Below are positions 8,127-16,983 of a stretch of 64,000 bases of DNA, one piece after another (positions within the stretch are counted from its first letter, which is position 1; the number at the start of each line of letters is the position of its first letter). A model generated the notes under the pieces. That model saw only the letters and a program-made list of their open reading frames with translations. It was not told the origin of the DNA and did not search any database. Both the position numbers and the translations under genes were made by a program. This stretch comes from CAWBBA01 sp963729795 (lineage in GTDB: Bacteria; Desulfobacterota; Desulfomonilia; Desulfomonilales; Desulfomonilaceae). The stretch is from positions 62,001-126,000 of the forward strand of contig CAVSPC010000022.1 in the NCBI GenBank assembly GCA_963729795.1. Reading direction: 5' to 3'.

Positions 8127-9116
8127 TCAAAAAAGGGAAACGACTACAGCCGCAAAAATCAGGTAAAACGGAGCCGCCAAAGACAATCTGCGGGGGGACA
8201 ATCTATCCGTCCGCAACGCATAGCAGAGGAAACATATTGAAATGGCCGTCACAGCGGCCGCCACGGTTAAGTACTTGTCGAAAAGCCATGGTGTGAAAAA
8301 TATTCCAAAGGCAGTGGGAACCGTGGCCTGTATCATCATTGCCCCACTGATGTTTGAGAGAGCCAGCATCTCTTTTCCCTGCCGGACCCAGATCACGGTG
8401 TTTAATATTTCCGGGAGTTCTGTTGCCACCGGACTCAATAGGAGAGCGATGATTTGTGGCGAGACACCCCAGGAAGAACTTAGCACTTCAAGTTGATTGA
8501 CAAAGACATGCGACCCAATGAAAACAAAGACCAGAGCCAGAAAGGTCTGAACGAGAATCCACACGGTTTCAGGTTCTTGTTTCTTGGGGCGCAACTTCAA
8601 AGGCGCAATGATGTCTTGCTCTTCGGGATGGGCGCTCATCTCTCTGTAACAGTACACGCCATAGGCGGCAAGAAACAAAAATGCCGTCCAGGGCTTCAAC
8701 GAAAAAACAAGGAAGCCTAGCAGTATCTTGAACGCGAAAATGATAAGGAACCAAATTTGATCGACTGACAATTTATTGCAATCACAGCAAACTACGCCCT
8801 TCTCCTCTCGTGACGCATCAAACGCTATGATGCTCAATCCGACGATACCATAGGCGATGGTGCTCAAAACGAGAGGGCCTGCCAATGCGGTCCCGACACC
8901 GATACTCTTGTGAGCGGGAGTGGTTCCAAAAGCGACAGCCACAAAGGTGACAATAGTCTCCGGCAAGGCGGTCCCGAAGGCAGCCAGAATGGTTCCCACG
9001 GCGTTTTTGGCGATATTGAAGCGCTTTCCTACCCATTCTATTGCATTGACGAAATACTCGCAGCTAACATAGATCACGAGGATGGAACCGACCAACGCTA
9101 GTCCCGTGGTTATCAA
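8127..9116 (-). CDS. CaCA-family cation/H+ or Na+ exchanger, probably Mn2+-responsive
   Basis: A 329-residue inner-membrane protein with about ten transmembrane helices and the two alpha-repeats of the calcium/cation antiporter superfamily. The repeats carry GTALPETIVT near residue 48 and SPVATELPEIL near residue 228, whose acidic residues form the ion site. A cytoplasmic loop at about residues 103-115 holds a CCDCN cysteine cluster, unusual for the family and possibly metal binding. The start is TTG at 9116 with GGGAGGAG upstream. A yybP-ykoY-type Mn2+ riboswitch with its own promoter precedes the gene. I therefore infer that it exports Mn2+ (or Ca2+ and Mn2+) when the metal is in excess. 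Confidence 0.85.
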   Translation of the reverse strand: MITTGLALVGSILVIYVSCEYFVNAIEWVGKRFNIAKNAVGTILAAFGTALPETIVTFVAVAFGTTPAHKSIGVGTALAGPLVLSTIAYGIVGLSIIAFDASREEKGVVCCDCNKLSVDQIWFLIIFAFKILLGFLVFSLKPWTAFLFLAAYGVYCYREMSAHPEEQDIIAPLKLRPKKQEPETVWILVQTFLALVFVFIGSHVFVNQLEVLSSSWGVSPQIIALLLSPVATELPEILNTVIWVRQGKEMLALSNISGAMMIQATVPTAFGIFFTPWLFDKYLTVAAAVTAISICFLCYALRTDRLSPRRLSLAAPFYLIFAAVVVSLF

Positions 9117-9132
9117 ATTCTCCTCCCGGAAT

Positions 9133-9245
9133 AAAAAAGACCTTTGGCTCCCGTGCCAAAGGTCTCGTTACGCAAGATTGCGGGCAATGCCAGGCCTTGC
9201 CGGCCAGTATGTTGACATTGCCAAATTAACTACTCCCCTTTGTCT
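9133..9245 (-). promoter_or_regulatory. yybP-ykoY (manganese) riboswitch with intrinsic terminator
   Basis: On the minus strand the leader contains the family landmarks in order: CAAAGGGGAGTAG (GGGGAGTAG at 9230-9238), a P2 strand GGCAATG, the conserved GTCAACATAC at 9207-9216, a GGCC/GGCC hairpin, the partner CATTGCC, and ACGAGACCTTTG. The last element either pairs with the 5' CAAAGG (P1, read-through) or forms the terminator AGACCTTTGGC / GCCAAAGGTCT followed by six T (9138-9165). The two pairings exclude each other, which is the expected switch: Mn2+ stabilises P1 and allows transcription of the exchanger. Confidence 0.88.
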
Positions 9246-9251
9246 GACTTA

Positions 9252-9280
9252 AGAATATCCAAGCTGGTCGGGCCTGTCAA
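9252..9280 (-). promoter_or_regulatory. sigma-70 promoter of the riboswitch-exchanger unit
   Basis: TTGACA (9275-9280 on the minus strand), a 17-base spacer and TATTCT (9252-9257). The expected start near 9245 lies just in front of the riboswitch aptamer. Confidence 0.7.
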
Positions 9281-9330
9281 TTGTTAAAATCGAAGCTTGT
9301 AATCGTCGCATTCACGGGCGGAGTTCAGAT

Positions 9331-9364
9331 TGTCATTGCGAGGAGTGAAGCGACGAAGCAATCT
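9331..9364. repeat. dispersed TGTCATTGCGAGGAG repeat
   Basis: A copy of the short repeat TGTCATTGCGAGGAGTGAAG with a following CGAAGCAATCT. A partial inverted copy sits at about 9401-9417, another inverted copy at about 14728-14752 beside the IS, and a 5' fragment at 13274-13287. Similar repeats are common in intergenic DNA of many environmental bacteria. Confidence 0.55.
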
Positions 9365-9544
9365 GAGCAAGGTCCGAAAAAAATTTGCTTTCCAGCGGAA
9401 CTCGCAATGGCAATCTTTTCCACCCATAAGCGAAAATCAATGCTCCGCTTGTCAGTGGACAGTCCGGAGACGGCAGCTCTGCATAGTGGATAATTTCGTT
9501 TTCTCCAGGATTTCTTCTCCCGCCGGATCATTCAATCGGCAACG

Positions 9545-10576
9545 ATGATTATGAATAGACAAGAGACGGCATTTCATTTTAGTATAGCCGTAGCAATAAG
9601 CCAATGCGGGTGTGCAGCGATGGAACATACGCATAATCATATCCATAATCATATCCACGCCCAACCAGGAAATGGCGACAGTGGCAAACGACTGATCATT
9701 GCTCTCTGCATCACGGCCGGATACATGGTTGTCGAAGCGGTGGGCGGATATGTCTTCAACTCTCTTGCTCTGCTTGCAGACGCCGGCCACATGCTTTCCG
9801 ATGTCATGGCGCTGGGATTATCCTGGTTGGCAATACAAATCGGCCGGCGATCCCCTACCGATAGGCACACTTTTGGATTCAAACGCACAGAGATCCTCGC
9901 AGCGCTGGCAAATGGAGTGGCGCTTTGGGCAATAGTCGCGTTCATCTTTTATGAGGCGGTTCGCCGCTTTTTTCAACCACCAGCGGTCGAAGGAACGGGA
10001 ATGCTGCTCGTAGCCTCGGTGGGGCTTGCCGTAAACTTCTTGATCGCTGCACTGCTATTCCGGGCCCGCGGCGAAAACCTCAATGTGAGAAGCGCGTTTG
10101 TTCACGTGATTGCGGATGCGCTCGGCTCTGGTGGAGCGATTGTGGCAGCACTCATCATTCTGGCTACCGGCCTCAACTGGGTAGACCCATTGGTTAGCGT
10201 GCTGATCGGGTTCCTTATCCTCTTTTCGTCATGGGAACTCTTGAAGGAGTCTGTGCATATCTTGATGGAAGGCGTCCCCACAGGCATGAACATACCGGAT
10301 ATCGAGCAGACACTCTTGGAACAAGAAGGAGTGTGCTGCATTTACGATCTGCACGTCTGGAGCATAACCAGCAACCGTCCTGCTCTGTCAGCTCACGTGG
10401 TGCTTTCCGGTGCTGTCGGGGACTCGGATGAGGTCTTGAGGCGACTCAACAGTGTCTTGCACGAAAGATTCCACATCGACCATACAACTATACAGATTGA
10501 AAGCTCACATGAAATGCGATCCGAAGTAGAAGGAATGATCTGCCGAGCTGGAACATCTTGCAGTGTATTGCAATAG
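9545..10576 (+). CDS. cation diffusion facilitator (CzcD/ZitB-like metal exporter)
   Basis: Six-helix CDF transporter of the inner membrane, exporting Zn2+, Co2+ or a similar divalent ion against protons. Visible features: a His-rich N-terminus (MEHTHNHIHNHIH from residue 26), the metal-site HxxxD in TM2 (LLADAGHMLSD) and in TM5 (HVIADALG), and a C-terminal cytoplasmic ferredoxin-like domain with conserved His residues (DLHVWSITSN). The C-terminus ends in Cys/His-containing residues. Family members often begin just before the His-rich stretch, so the ATG at 9620 is a good alternative start. No regulatory site is evident. It lies divergent from the Mn2+-switched exchanger, forming a small metal-export neighbourhood. 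Confidence 0.9.
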   Translation: MIMNRQETAFHFSIAVAISQCGCAAMEHTHNHIHNHIHAQPGNGDSGKRLIIALCITAGYMVVEAVGGYVFNSLALLADAGHMLSDVMALGLSWLAIQIGRRSPTDRHTFGFKRTEILAALANGVALWAIVAFIFYEAVRRFFQPPAVEGTGMLLVASVGLAVNFLIAALLFRARGENLNVRSAFVHVIADALGSGGAIVAALIILATGLNWVDPLVSVLIGFLILFSSWELLKESVHILMEGVPTGMNIPDIEQTLLEQEGVCCIYDLHVWSITSNRPALSAHVVLSGAVGDSDEVLRRLNSVLHERFHIDHTTIQIESSHEMRSEVEGMICRAGTSCSVLQ

Positions 10577-10629
10577 ACCGTTAGCAACGTACCCTTAAGC
10601 TATTAGCCAAACTGTTGTATAGTCGCCGG

Positions 10630-12237
10630 ATGAATTCCTCTCCCCCGGCATCTACTCAAATCACTGCTTCCCCCAGGTACGGCCTGCTCACGGTGTGGCT
10701 GCTCGCGGGATTGGCCGCAGTATTTGTCTGGCGCGTCTTTTTTACCGGGTCTGTAAACCTAATCCCCGATGAGTGCAGCTACTGGACCTGGTCCAGGAGA
10801 CTCGACTGGTCGTACTTCGATAATTCCGGTATGACAGCCTACCTGATTCGTCTCTCCACGGCCCTTTTCGGGGACCAGACCCCTTTTTCCGTGCGCTTTC
10901 CTTTTCTGGTTCTCTCAGGTCTTACAACGTACCTCACGTACCGTGTGAGTCAACTCCTCTTTCGGAGTCGCTCCAGGGCAATCCTTGCCGCAACCCTTTT
11001 CAATCTTACCCCCATAGCCCTGTTAGGCGGGTCTGCAGCTATCCACGATAATGCCCTCTTGTTTTTCTGGGTGCTGGCTCTTTGGGCCGCGGCCAGTTTC
11101 TTGCGGTCCGGAGATTTGAAGAAATTTTATGTGATGGGTGCGGCCACGGGCCTCGCTATTCAGAGCAAGTACACGGGTGTGCTGATTCTTCCAAGCGTCC
11201 TGCTTTTCCTGCTCTGGAGTAAACCTCACCGCGGGTTGCTACTCAAGAAGGAGCCCTGGATTGGGGTGCTTATAGCAGTGGCCTTCACCATGCCAATTAT
11301 ATGGTGGAATGCCACGCACCAATGGGCGTCCTTGCATCACATCTTCTACATCGGCGCCGGAGCGGCTTCGCTTGGCAAGCGGATACTGGATGGGCTCGGC
11401 TATCACGTTGCCCAGTTCCTTTTGTTGTCTCCACTGTTATACTTTGCACTACTGGTCGGATCGTTCACAGCGCTGGCAAGGAACCTTGTCAGACCAAATC
11501 CAGAGCAAGCCTTGTTGCTTTGCTTCGGATTGCCCCTGCTCCTTTTCGGACTCCTGGCATTCAAGGGACACGTGGAAGCCAACTGGGCTTTCATGGCCTA
11601 CCCGTCGATCGTAATTCTTGCCGTAGAAATTATCGCAACGGCACGTCAGAATGAACCGAAGGCTCCATGGAAATGGTTCGGCGCGCGATTCCTGAAATGG
11701 GCCGTGGTTCTCTCGGTTGGGCCTATACTACTGGTGCTGGCACACGCTTGGCTAGGATTACTCCCCGCAGGTCTTGAAAAGAAGCTTGGCAAGGATGACA
11801 GGATCATCTGGGAAACACGAGGTTGGGCAGGTTTGGGGAAACATGTATCAGACTTGAAAAGCGATGGAGACGTTATCGCGGCCGACAGTTATCAGCTATG
11901 CGCTCTGCTCGAGTTTAATATGCCGGGAAATCCTCAGGTGAGGTATTTGGCTCCCTGGAAACGGCCTACTCAATTCGATGTCTGGGAGCCTTCGTTTGAC
12001 AATCTCAAAGGCCGCAATATTCTTTTTGTTTCACCCAAGCCTCTCAACCCAACGTCAGCGGTCCTGACCACAATTTACGAGAACTTCTCCCGCGTAGAGC
12101 CTCTTGCGCCGTACAACGTGATGTATCACGGGGTCGCTATCCGCCAAATATACATCTATAGAGGATACAAGTTTGATCCGTTTTCTCCCCGCAGGCTCGG
12201 GCCAAGATCCCTGCTTTATAAGGATTATCAGCTATAA
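10630..12237 (+). CDS. GT39-type membrane glycosyltransferase (ArnT/PMT-like)
   Basis: A 535-residue membrane protein with about ten to eleven helices and a soluble C-terminal part. The first periplasmic loop carries the catalytic acidic pair in IPDECSYWTWSRRLDW, as in polyprenyl-phosphate-sugar-dependent GT-C enzymes. ArnT/PMT relatives transfer a sugar from undecaprenyl phosphate to lipid A, other lipids or proteins on the periplasmic side. The acceptor is unknown. The ATG at 10630 was preferred over a TTG five codons earlier. It follows the CDF gene after about 50 bases and converges on the cysteine-cluster gene. Confidence 0.8.
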   Translation: MNSSPPASTQITASPRYGLLTVWLLAGLAAVFVWRVFFTGSVNLIPDECSYWTWSRRLDWSYFDNSGMTAYLIRLSTALFGDQTPFSVRFPFLVLSGLTTYLTYRVSQLLFRSRSRAILAATLFNLTPIALLGGSAAIHDNALLFFWVLALWAAASFLRSGDLKKFYVMGAATGLAIQSKYTGVLILPSVLLFLLWSKPHRGLLLKKEPWIGVLIAVAFTMPIIWWNATHQWASLHHIFYIGAGAASLGKRILDGLGYHVAQFLLLSPLLYFALLVGSFTALARNLVRPNPEQALLLCFGLPLLLFGLLAFKGHVEANWAFMAYPSIVILAVEIIATARQNEPKAPWKWFGARFLKWAVVLSVGPILLVLAHAWLGLLPAGLEKKLGKDDRIIWETRGWAGLGKHVSDLKSDGDVIAADSYQLCALLEFNMPGNPQVRYLAPWKRPTQFDVWEPSFDNLKGRNILFVSPKPLNPTSAVLTTIYENFSRVEPLAPYNVMYHGVAIRQIYIYRGYKFDPFSPRRLGPRSLLYKDYQL

Positions 12238-12244
12238 TATCCTC

Positions 12245-13129
12245 TTATTCCAACGGCTTGAGCATAAAAGAGCCGTCAGGCTCTTCCTCCAACGCCAAAC
12301 CATACTGGGCTATTGCTTCTCGCAGTGAGCGCCCCAAAAGAAAATCCAATGTTTCAGTGCTCAGGCCGAACCTTTCGGTGACGAACTCACGCACGTGGTT
12401 GTCGAACCCGAGAAGATCAAGTACCTCGCCTACGGTCTGCCCCTTTGTCGCCCCTAGCCGTGTCATTGTGCGTGTGAATTCTGAGTAGGAACATCGCTCT
12501 TCATGACGTTGGACGATCTCCCACAAGGATGGAATCGCTTCGAGCAGATGTTTTCTGTCGATTGGCTTTATACTCGCAGTCTTCTCGCTCGCCGTCATAT
12601 TCCAGCACTCTTGATTTCGGCATTGCACGGGCCGGGATTCGTAGATGGAACAAGTGCTTCCTGATTTCTCATAAAAGATGCAAGTCTTACTGCCAGGCAC
12701 TTCGCGAATCTTTATCAACTCGTCTCGGGTTGAGGCAACTTCCTCTGTCTCGTTGGAGTAAGTTGGCTCTCCGGCCCTGATGGTAATCACGTCGCCCGGC
12801 TTCAGCACATCCCGTTTGAAAAGCTCCATGTCGTCTTCCAGGAGGGTGGGACTTCCCTTCGTACAGCACGTTCCGCAGCGGATACAATGTGGCCGTGTCG
12901 CATACGCGGCTTTGAGGAGCAGTTGACGAACCAGAGTCCATATCTCTTCATCCGATCTATTGTCCTGACCATCGCTTCGCGGAGCGAGTGCCTCAAGCTC
13001 ATCGAGGACGCCGCGCACGAGGGTTTCCGAATCTGTGGTAGACCCCACTTCTCTTAAGACTGTGCGAGCCTCTTCTTTGAGCGTGGTTACGAAGAATTGC
13101 CATTCAGCTTTGTTGAAACGGTTATTCAT
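12245..13129 (-). CDS. YkgJ-family cysteine-cluster protein
   Basis: A soluble protein of 294 residues. The central domain has CIRCGTCCTKGSP, then CSIYESRPVQC and RNQECW, the CxxCxxCC plus downstream Cys pattern of the YkgJ/UPF0153 family, thought to bind a zinc ion or iron-sulfur cluster. The N-terminal 70 residues are helical. The C-terminal third is a helical extension seen in some delta-proteobacterial members. The ATG at 13129 has AAGGT upstream; a longer frame to 13249 reads as non-protein sequence. The function of the family is not established. Confidence 0.75.
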   Translation of the reverse strand: MNNRFNKAEWQFFVTTLKEEARTVLREVGSTTDSETLVRGVLDELEALAPRSDGQDNRSDEEIWTLVRQLLLKAAYATRPHCIRCGTCCTKGSPTLLEDDMELFKRDVLKPGDVITIRAGEPTYSNETEEVASTRDELIKIREVPGSKTCIFYEKSGSTCSIYESRPVQCRNQECWNMTASEKTASIKPIDRKHLLEAIPSLWEIVQRHEERCSYSEFTRTMTRLGATKGQTVGEVLDLLGFDNHVREFVTERFGLSTETLDFLLGRSLREAIAQYGLALEEEPDGSFMLKPLE

Positions 13130-13393
13130 AGAGACTACCTTGTACGGTTTATCGCTGTCAATTTGTGTGAAAAGTATCACCGGTCTCATAGTATCCGAAA
13201 TAAGGAACTGAATAAAGGGAGCGTGCCTCCCCGGAGTGTACTCATTCACTTACGCGGGGAATAATCTGTTCCTTGCCATTGCGAGGAGTAAATAGTGGGG
13301 CAGGCATCCTGCCTGCCATTCGTCACCCCGGACTTCGATCCGGGGTCCAGTCCGGATGCCCGCGTACGCGGGCGTGACGACAGGCAAGATGCC

Positions 13394-14686
13394 CATAGGC
13401 GTTAAAATAAGCTCGCGTTGAGTGCGGAATGGTGCTAGAGAGTCTGGCCCATGAATGGAAACTACTTATACACCGACATGTGGCCTGATGTCTCTCGATT
13501 TTTTCCTCATCTGGAGGAATCTGCTCGGCGTTGCGGCGCAGTAAAGCGCTGCCGTAGAGTGCCGAATGCCGAGGCTTTGATTCGGATGGGGATGGTTTAT
13601 GCGGTATCGGATTTGTCTTTAAAGGATGTTGCTGCTTGGGCCAGGGCGCTTGAGATAGCCTTCATCAGCGGCCCGGGCTTGCATTATCGTTTAAAGACGG
13701 CCGAGTCGTGGTTCGAGAGGCTCTTAGTTGATGTTTTAAGCCAAGGAATTGAATCCAAGCCGGTGGGTTATCCGATCAAGATCGTGGATGCAACTGTGAT
13801 CACCGGACCTGGTTCAACCGGGACGGATTGGCGAGCGCATGTCTCGTTGGATCCCAACACGGGGTGGATTATATCGTGTGAGCTGACGGATTCTAAAGGG
13901 GGAGAGAGTTTTTCCCGTTATCCTATGAAAAAGGATGAGATTGTATTGGGTGATCGGGGATATGCCAGGGCGCGCGGTATTTACTCTGTGGTTTCTTCCG
14001 GGGGCCACGTGTTGGTACGTGTGAGTCCATGTAGCATGAGGATTTGCGATGATTCCGAACGCATCATGAGCTTGATGTCTCACGCGCAGAATATCGGTGA
14101 AGGCGAGACCAAGGAATGGAGGGTCCGTATTCCGGTCCCGCCGGATAATGCTGTAAGAGCGTGGCATGTGCGTAAGGCCAAGGCATGGGTTTGTGGACGC
14201 ATAATCGCCTTTCGCAATAAGAAGGGGGAGGTGATTTGGCTTTTCACCGATCTGCCTTCCGAACGTCTTTCCGCGGAGGCGGCAAAGAGATTGTTTCGGG
14301 TCCGTTGGCAGATCGAGCTGCTCTTCAAGAGGCTCAAGTCTCAGTTGGATCTCAAGGATTTGCCTACAAGAAAGGGACCGACGGCACGGAGTTGGTTGCT
14401 GCTTAAATTTTTAGCCGCAGCCGTCGCCCAACAGATGCTCATTCCCATTGAGCCTTTTCCCCCCGGAGCAAGCGCCGTCCGGTGAAACCCAATACGGTGT
14501 GAGCCCATGGTCGCGTTTCCGGATGACATTATGGACCCTGAGAGTTGCGGTTCTCTACTGCGGCCCATTATTGGTGATTAACGATGAAAACAAATATCAC
14601 CGATTAAAAAACTCGCGAAGAAGGAGAAAATCCTTTATAAGCAGCGGTTTCATCTGAAACTTTTAACTCTTATTTTAACGCCTATG
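13394..14686 (+). mobile_element. complete IS4-type insertion sequence (1,293 bp)
   Basis: Perfect 18-bp terminal inverted repeats: CATAGGCGTTAAAATAAG at 13394-13411 and its complement at 14669-14686. They are flanked by an exact 11-bp direct repeat GGCAAGATGCC (13383-13393 and 14687-14697), the length of target duplication typical for IS4-family elements. It contains one transposase gene, which is frameshifted. Two MITEs in this window (4696-4924 and 59448-59625) share the ends. Confidence 0.88.
13451..14657 (+). pseudogene. IS4-family transposase, frameshifted near the C-terminus
   Basis: DDE transposase. The first catalytic Asp is in KIVDATVI, the second in IVLGDRGYA, and the Glu lies in the family signature VRWQIELLFKRLKSQLDL. 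The main frame (13451-14485) ends after about 344 residues. The usual C-terminal block SPWSRFRMTLWTLRVAVLY appears one base out of frame and closes at 14657, so one base was gained around 14450-14465. All three catalytic residues precede the break, so residual activity is possible. Confidence 0.8.
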
Positions 14687-14908
14687 GGCAAGATGCCTGT
14701 CCTACTGGCAATCTGAGCGGGGTTTAAAGGAAGAGATTGCTTCGCTTCGCTCGCAATGACAACCTTTCACCGCTCGTAGGTGAATGATTGCGTCCCCGTA
14801 GCCTTTGAGGTTTGGTGTTCGCTATCTGTTGACCAATTTTCGCGTTCCATGGCAGGATGGTAGCCTTGGCACGCGCCCATAAGGCTTGAAAAAGAAACAG
14901 AGTGGAAT

Positions 14909-16225
14909 GTGAAGGTAAACTACTTCGAACTCGGCACGATGACGTTGCAAGAGCGCACGCGACTCTATCAACGCGGTTCGGTTGATTTTAAGTCCTTGGT
15001 TACCCAGGTGGCACCTATCTTAGACGAAGTTCGCCGACGTGGGGACGATGCGGTTCGGGAATTCACGAGGCGGTTTGATGGGGCTGACATGGAGCCCTCA
15101 CAATTCAGGGTCTCGCGGGAGGCGATGGACCGGGCGCTCGATGCAATTCCGGAAGACTTGCGAGAAGCGATCGAAGTCTCGATCGGCAACATCAGAAAGT
15201 TTCACGAGCGCCAAATAGAGCCGCCTTCATGGGAAATAGAAATCTGCCCCGGCATAATTGCGGGCGAGAAAGTGTTACCTATTGCGTCAGTTGGACTTTA
15301 CATTCCGCGAGGTAAAGGGTCTTTCCCATCAATGATGATGATGGCCGGAGTTCCTGCCAAAGTCGCGGGGGTGGAGCGCATTGTCGTGGTCAGCCCACCG
15401 GATCAGCAAGGTAGAGCGGATCCCGCCACGGTTGCAGCCGCCAGGATGATCGGGTTGGATGAATTGTACGCTGTGGGTGGCGTTCAAGCGGTGGGTGCCC
15501 TCGCGTTCGGCACGGCAACCATACCTCGCGTTGACAAAATAGTCGGCCCAGGCTCAGGATATGTGCTTGCGGCAAAGCAAATCCTCTCCACGGAAGTGGA
15601 CACGGGCATTCCCGCCGGCCCGAGCGAAGCAATCATTTTAGCCGACGACTCGGCCGACCCGCTCACCGCAGTCACCGACCTGCTCATAGAAGCGGAACAC
15701 GGACCGGACTCTTCTGCTTATCTCGTCACCACAGATGAGTCATTAGCAAGGAAAGCTTTGGAGCTTATCCCCACGCTCGTGTCTGCTCTGCCTGCCAATC
15801 GAAGGGCATTCTGTGAAGCGGTCTTTCAATCTAACGGCGGGGTTGTCCTGGCGGAGAATCTGAACGATGCGATCGACTTTATCAACGGATTCGCCCCTGA
15901 GCATTTACAGATCCTCACGAGAGATCTTAATGATGCTCTCGGCAGGATAAAGTCCGCTGGCGAAGTGCTTCTGGGCCCGTTTACGCCCGGCACCCTGGCC
16001 AACTATTCGATCGGACCGAATGCGATTCTTCCCACTTCGGGATTTGCCAGAACAGCGTCTGCATTGTCGGTTCGTGACTTCACACGCCGCATGTCCTACT
16101 CAAGAGTTAACGACGAAGGATTTAGAGGCTTGGCCCCGAAGACTCTCGTGTTGGCCCAATATGAGGGATTTGCAGCCCATGCAGCCGCACTCACGTACAG
16201 GCTCGGAAAGAGAAAACATGACTGA
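14909..16225 (+). CDS. histidinol-dehydrogenase-family protein with altered metal/substrate residues
   Basis: A 438-residue protein homologous throughout to HisD, the NAD- and zinc-dependent oxidation of histidinol to histidine. It keeps the NAD-fold blocks, the catalytic Glu-His in FAPEHL, AEHGPDS, and a late His in FAAHAAALTYR. Compared with HisD as I remember it, the zinc ligand Asp in the GDY motif is Asn (ANYSIGPN), the ligand Gln before AEH is Glu, and the substrate His of PNHVLPT is Ala (PNAILPT). No other his gene is nearby, and it overlaps moaC by 8 bases. It is probably a HisD paralogue acting on another alcohol rather than true HisD. GTG start. Confidence 0.75.
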   Translation: MKVNYFELGTMTLQERTRLYQRGSVDFKSLVTQVAPILDEVRRRGDDAVREFTRRFDGADMEPSQFRVSREAMDRALDAIPEDLREAIEVSIGNIRKFHERQIEPPSWEIEICPGIIAGEKVLPIASVGLYIPRGKGSFPSMMMMAGVPAKVAGVERIVVVSPPDQQGRADPATVAAARMIGLDELYAVGGVQAVGALAFGTATIPRVDKIVGPGSGYVLAAKQILSTEVDTGIPAGPSEAIILADDSADPLTAVTDLLIEAEHGPDSSAYLVTTDESLARKALELIPTLVSALPANRRAFCEAVFQSNGGVVLAENLNDAIDFINGFAPEHLQILTRDLNDALGRIKSAGEVLLGPFTPGTLANYSIGPNAILPTSGFARTASALSVRDFTRRMSYSRVNDEGFRGLAPKTLVLAQYEGFAAHAAALTYRLGKRKHD

Positions 16226-16709
16226 ACTGACCCACTTTGATGAGAAGGGACAGGCCCACATGGTAGATGTGGGCGAAAAGGAGATTACTCTGAGGGAAGC
16301 GATTGCCCGCGGGGAAGTCCGAATGAATTCCCAGACGCTGGACCTGATCCTTGAGGGCCGGGCGAAAAAGGGAGACGTTTTGGGCGTGGCACGTATCGGC
16401 GCTATCATGGCCGCGAAAAAAACCCCTGAACTTATCCCTTTGGCTCATCCGCTTCCTCTCACCTCAGTGCAGGTAGAATTTTTCCCGGACAAGGAGCGGT
16501 CACTCATCGAAATCGAGGCAACAGTACGGGTGTCGGCTCGAACGGGTGTCGAAATGGAAGCACTCACCGCGGTAGCGTGCGCGGGGCTCACCATTTATGA
16601 CATGTGCAAGGCAGTAGATCGGAGCATGGTCATTTCAGGAATCAGACTCATGGAAAAGAGTGGAGGCCGAACAGGGCATTTTGTGAGGCCGGCTGATGAC
16701 ACGCTCTGA
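16218..16709 (+). CDS. moaC: cyclic pyranopterin monophosphate synthase MoaC
   Basis: Converts the MoaA product 3',8-cyclo-GTP to cyclic pyranopterin monophosphate in molybdenum cofactor synthesis. The 163-residue length is normal, and the family signatures are clear: KKTPELIPLAHPLPLT and GVEMEALTAVACAGLT followed by YDMCKAVDR, which includes the catalytic Lys and Asp region. The ATG at 16218 lies inside the end of the HisD-like gene (8-base overlap), so translation is coupled. No other moa gene is in the window. Molybdenum or tungsten enzymes fit an anaerobe of this kind. Confidence 0.93.
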   Translation: MTELTHFDEKGQAHMVDVGEKEITLREAIARGEVRMNSQTLDLILEGRAKKGDVLGVARIGAIMAAKKTPELIPLAHPLPLTSVQVEFFPDKERSLIEIEATVRVSARTGVEMEALTAVACAGLTIYDMCKAVDRSMVISGIRLMEKSGGRTGHFVRPADDTL

Positions 16710-16983
16710 GATCCCCGTGAAGGTCGCAGATTTTTCGACAGTCAAATTGCTTCGCTCAGGGGGGATGCTCCTGGGTGTAATATCTCATCAAGGATGGGGG
16801 CAGGACCGGTGGTGGCTCCGGGCGAATGCCATTCGCCCCAACGAATTCGCGATTCCATAGCAAAAATGAAGGCAATGTTGCCGAATTTGGACATCGGATT
16901 ACTCGGCAGGCCCATTGTTCCTAAAACCATTTATGTGTCCTGTGAGAGAAAGAGTGAAGGCACAGAAAGGCCGGGAAGAGACC

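Noticed and set aside
13250..13393. Palindromic CCGGGGTCC-type repeats left of the IS as a separate element
   Set aside because: Related short palindromes occur near 59390-59410 and 59640-59665, but no ends or duplications could be defined, so they are regarded as ordinary dispersed repeats.
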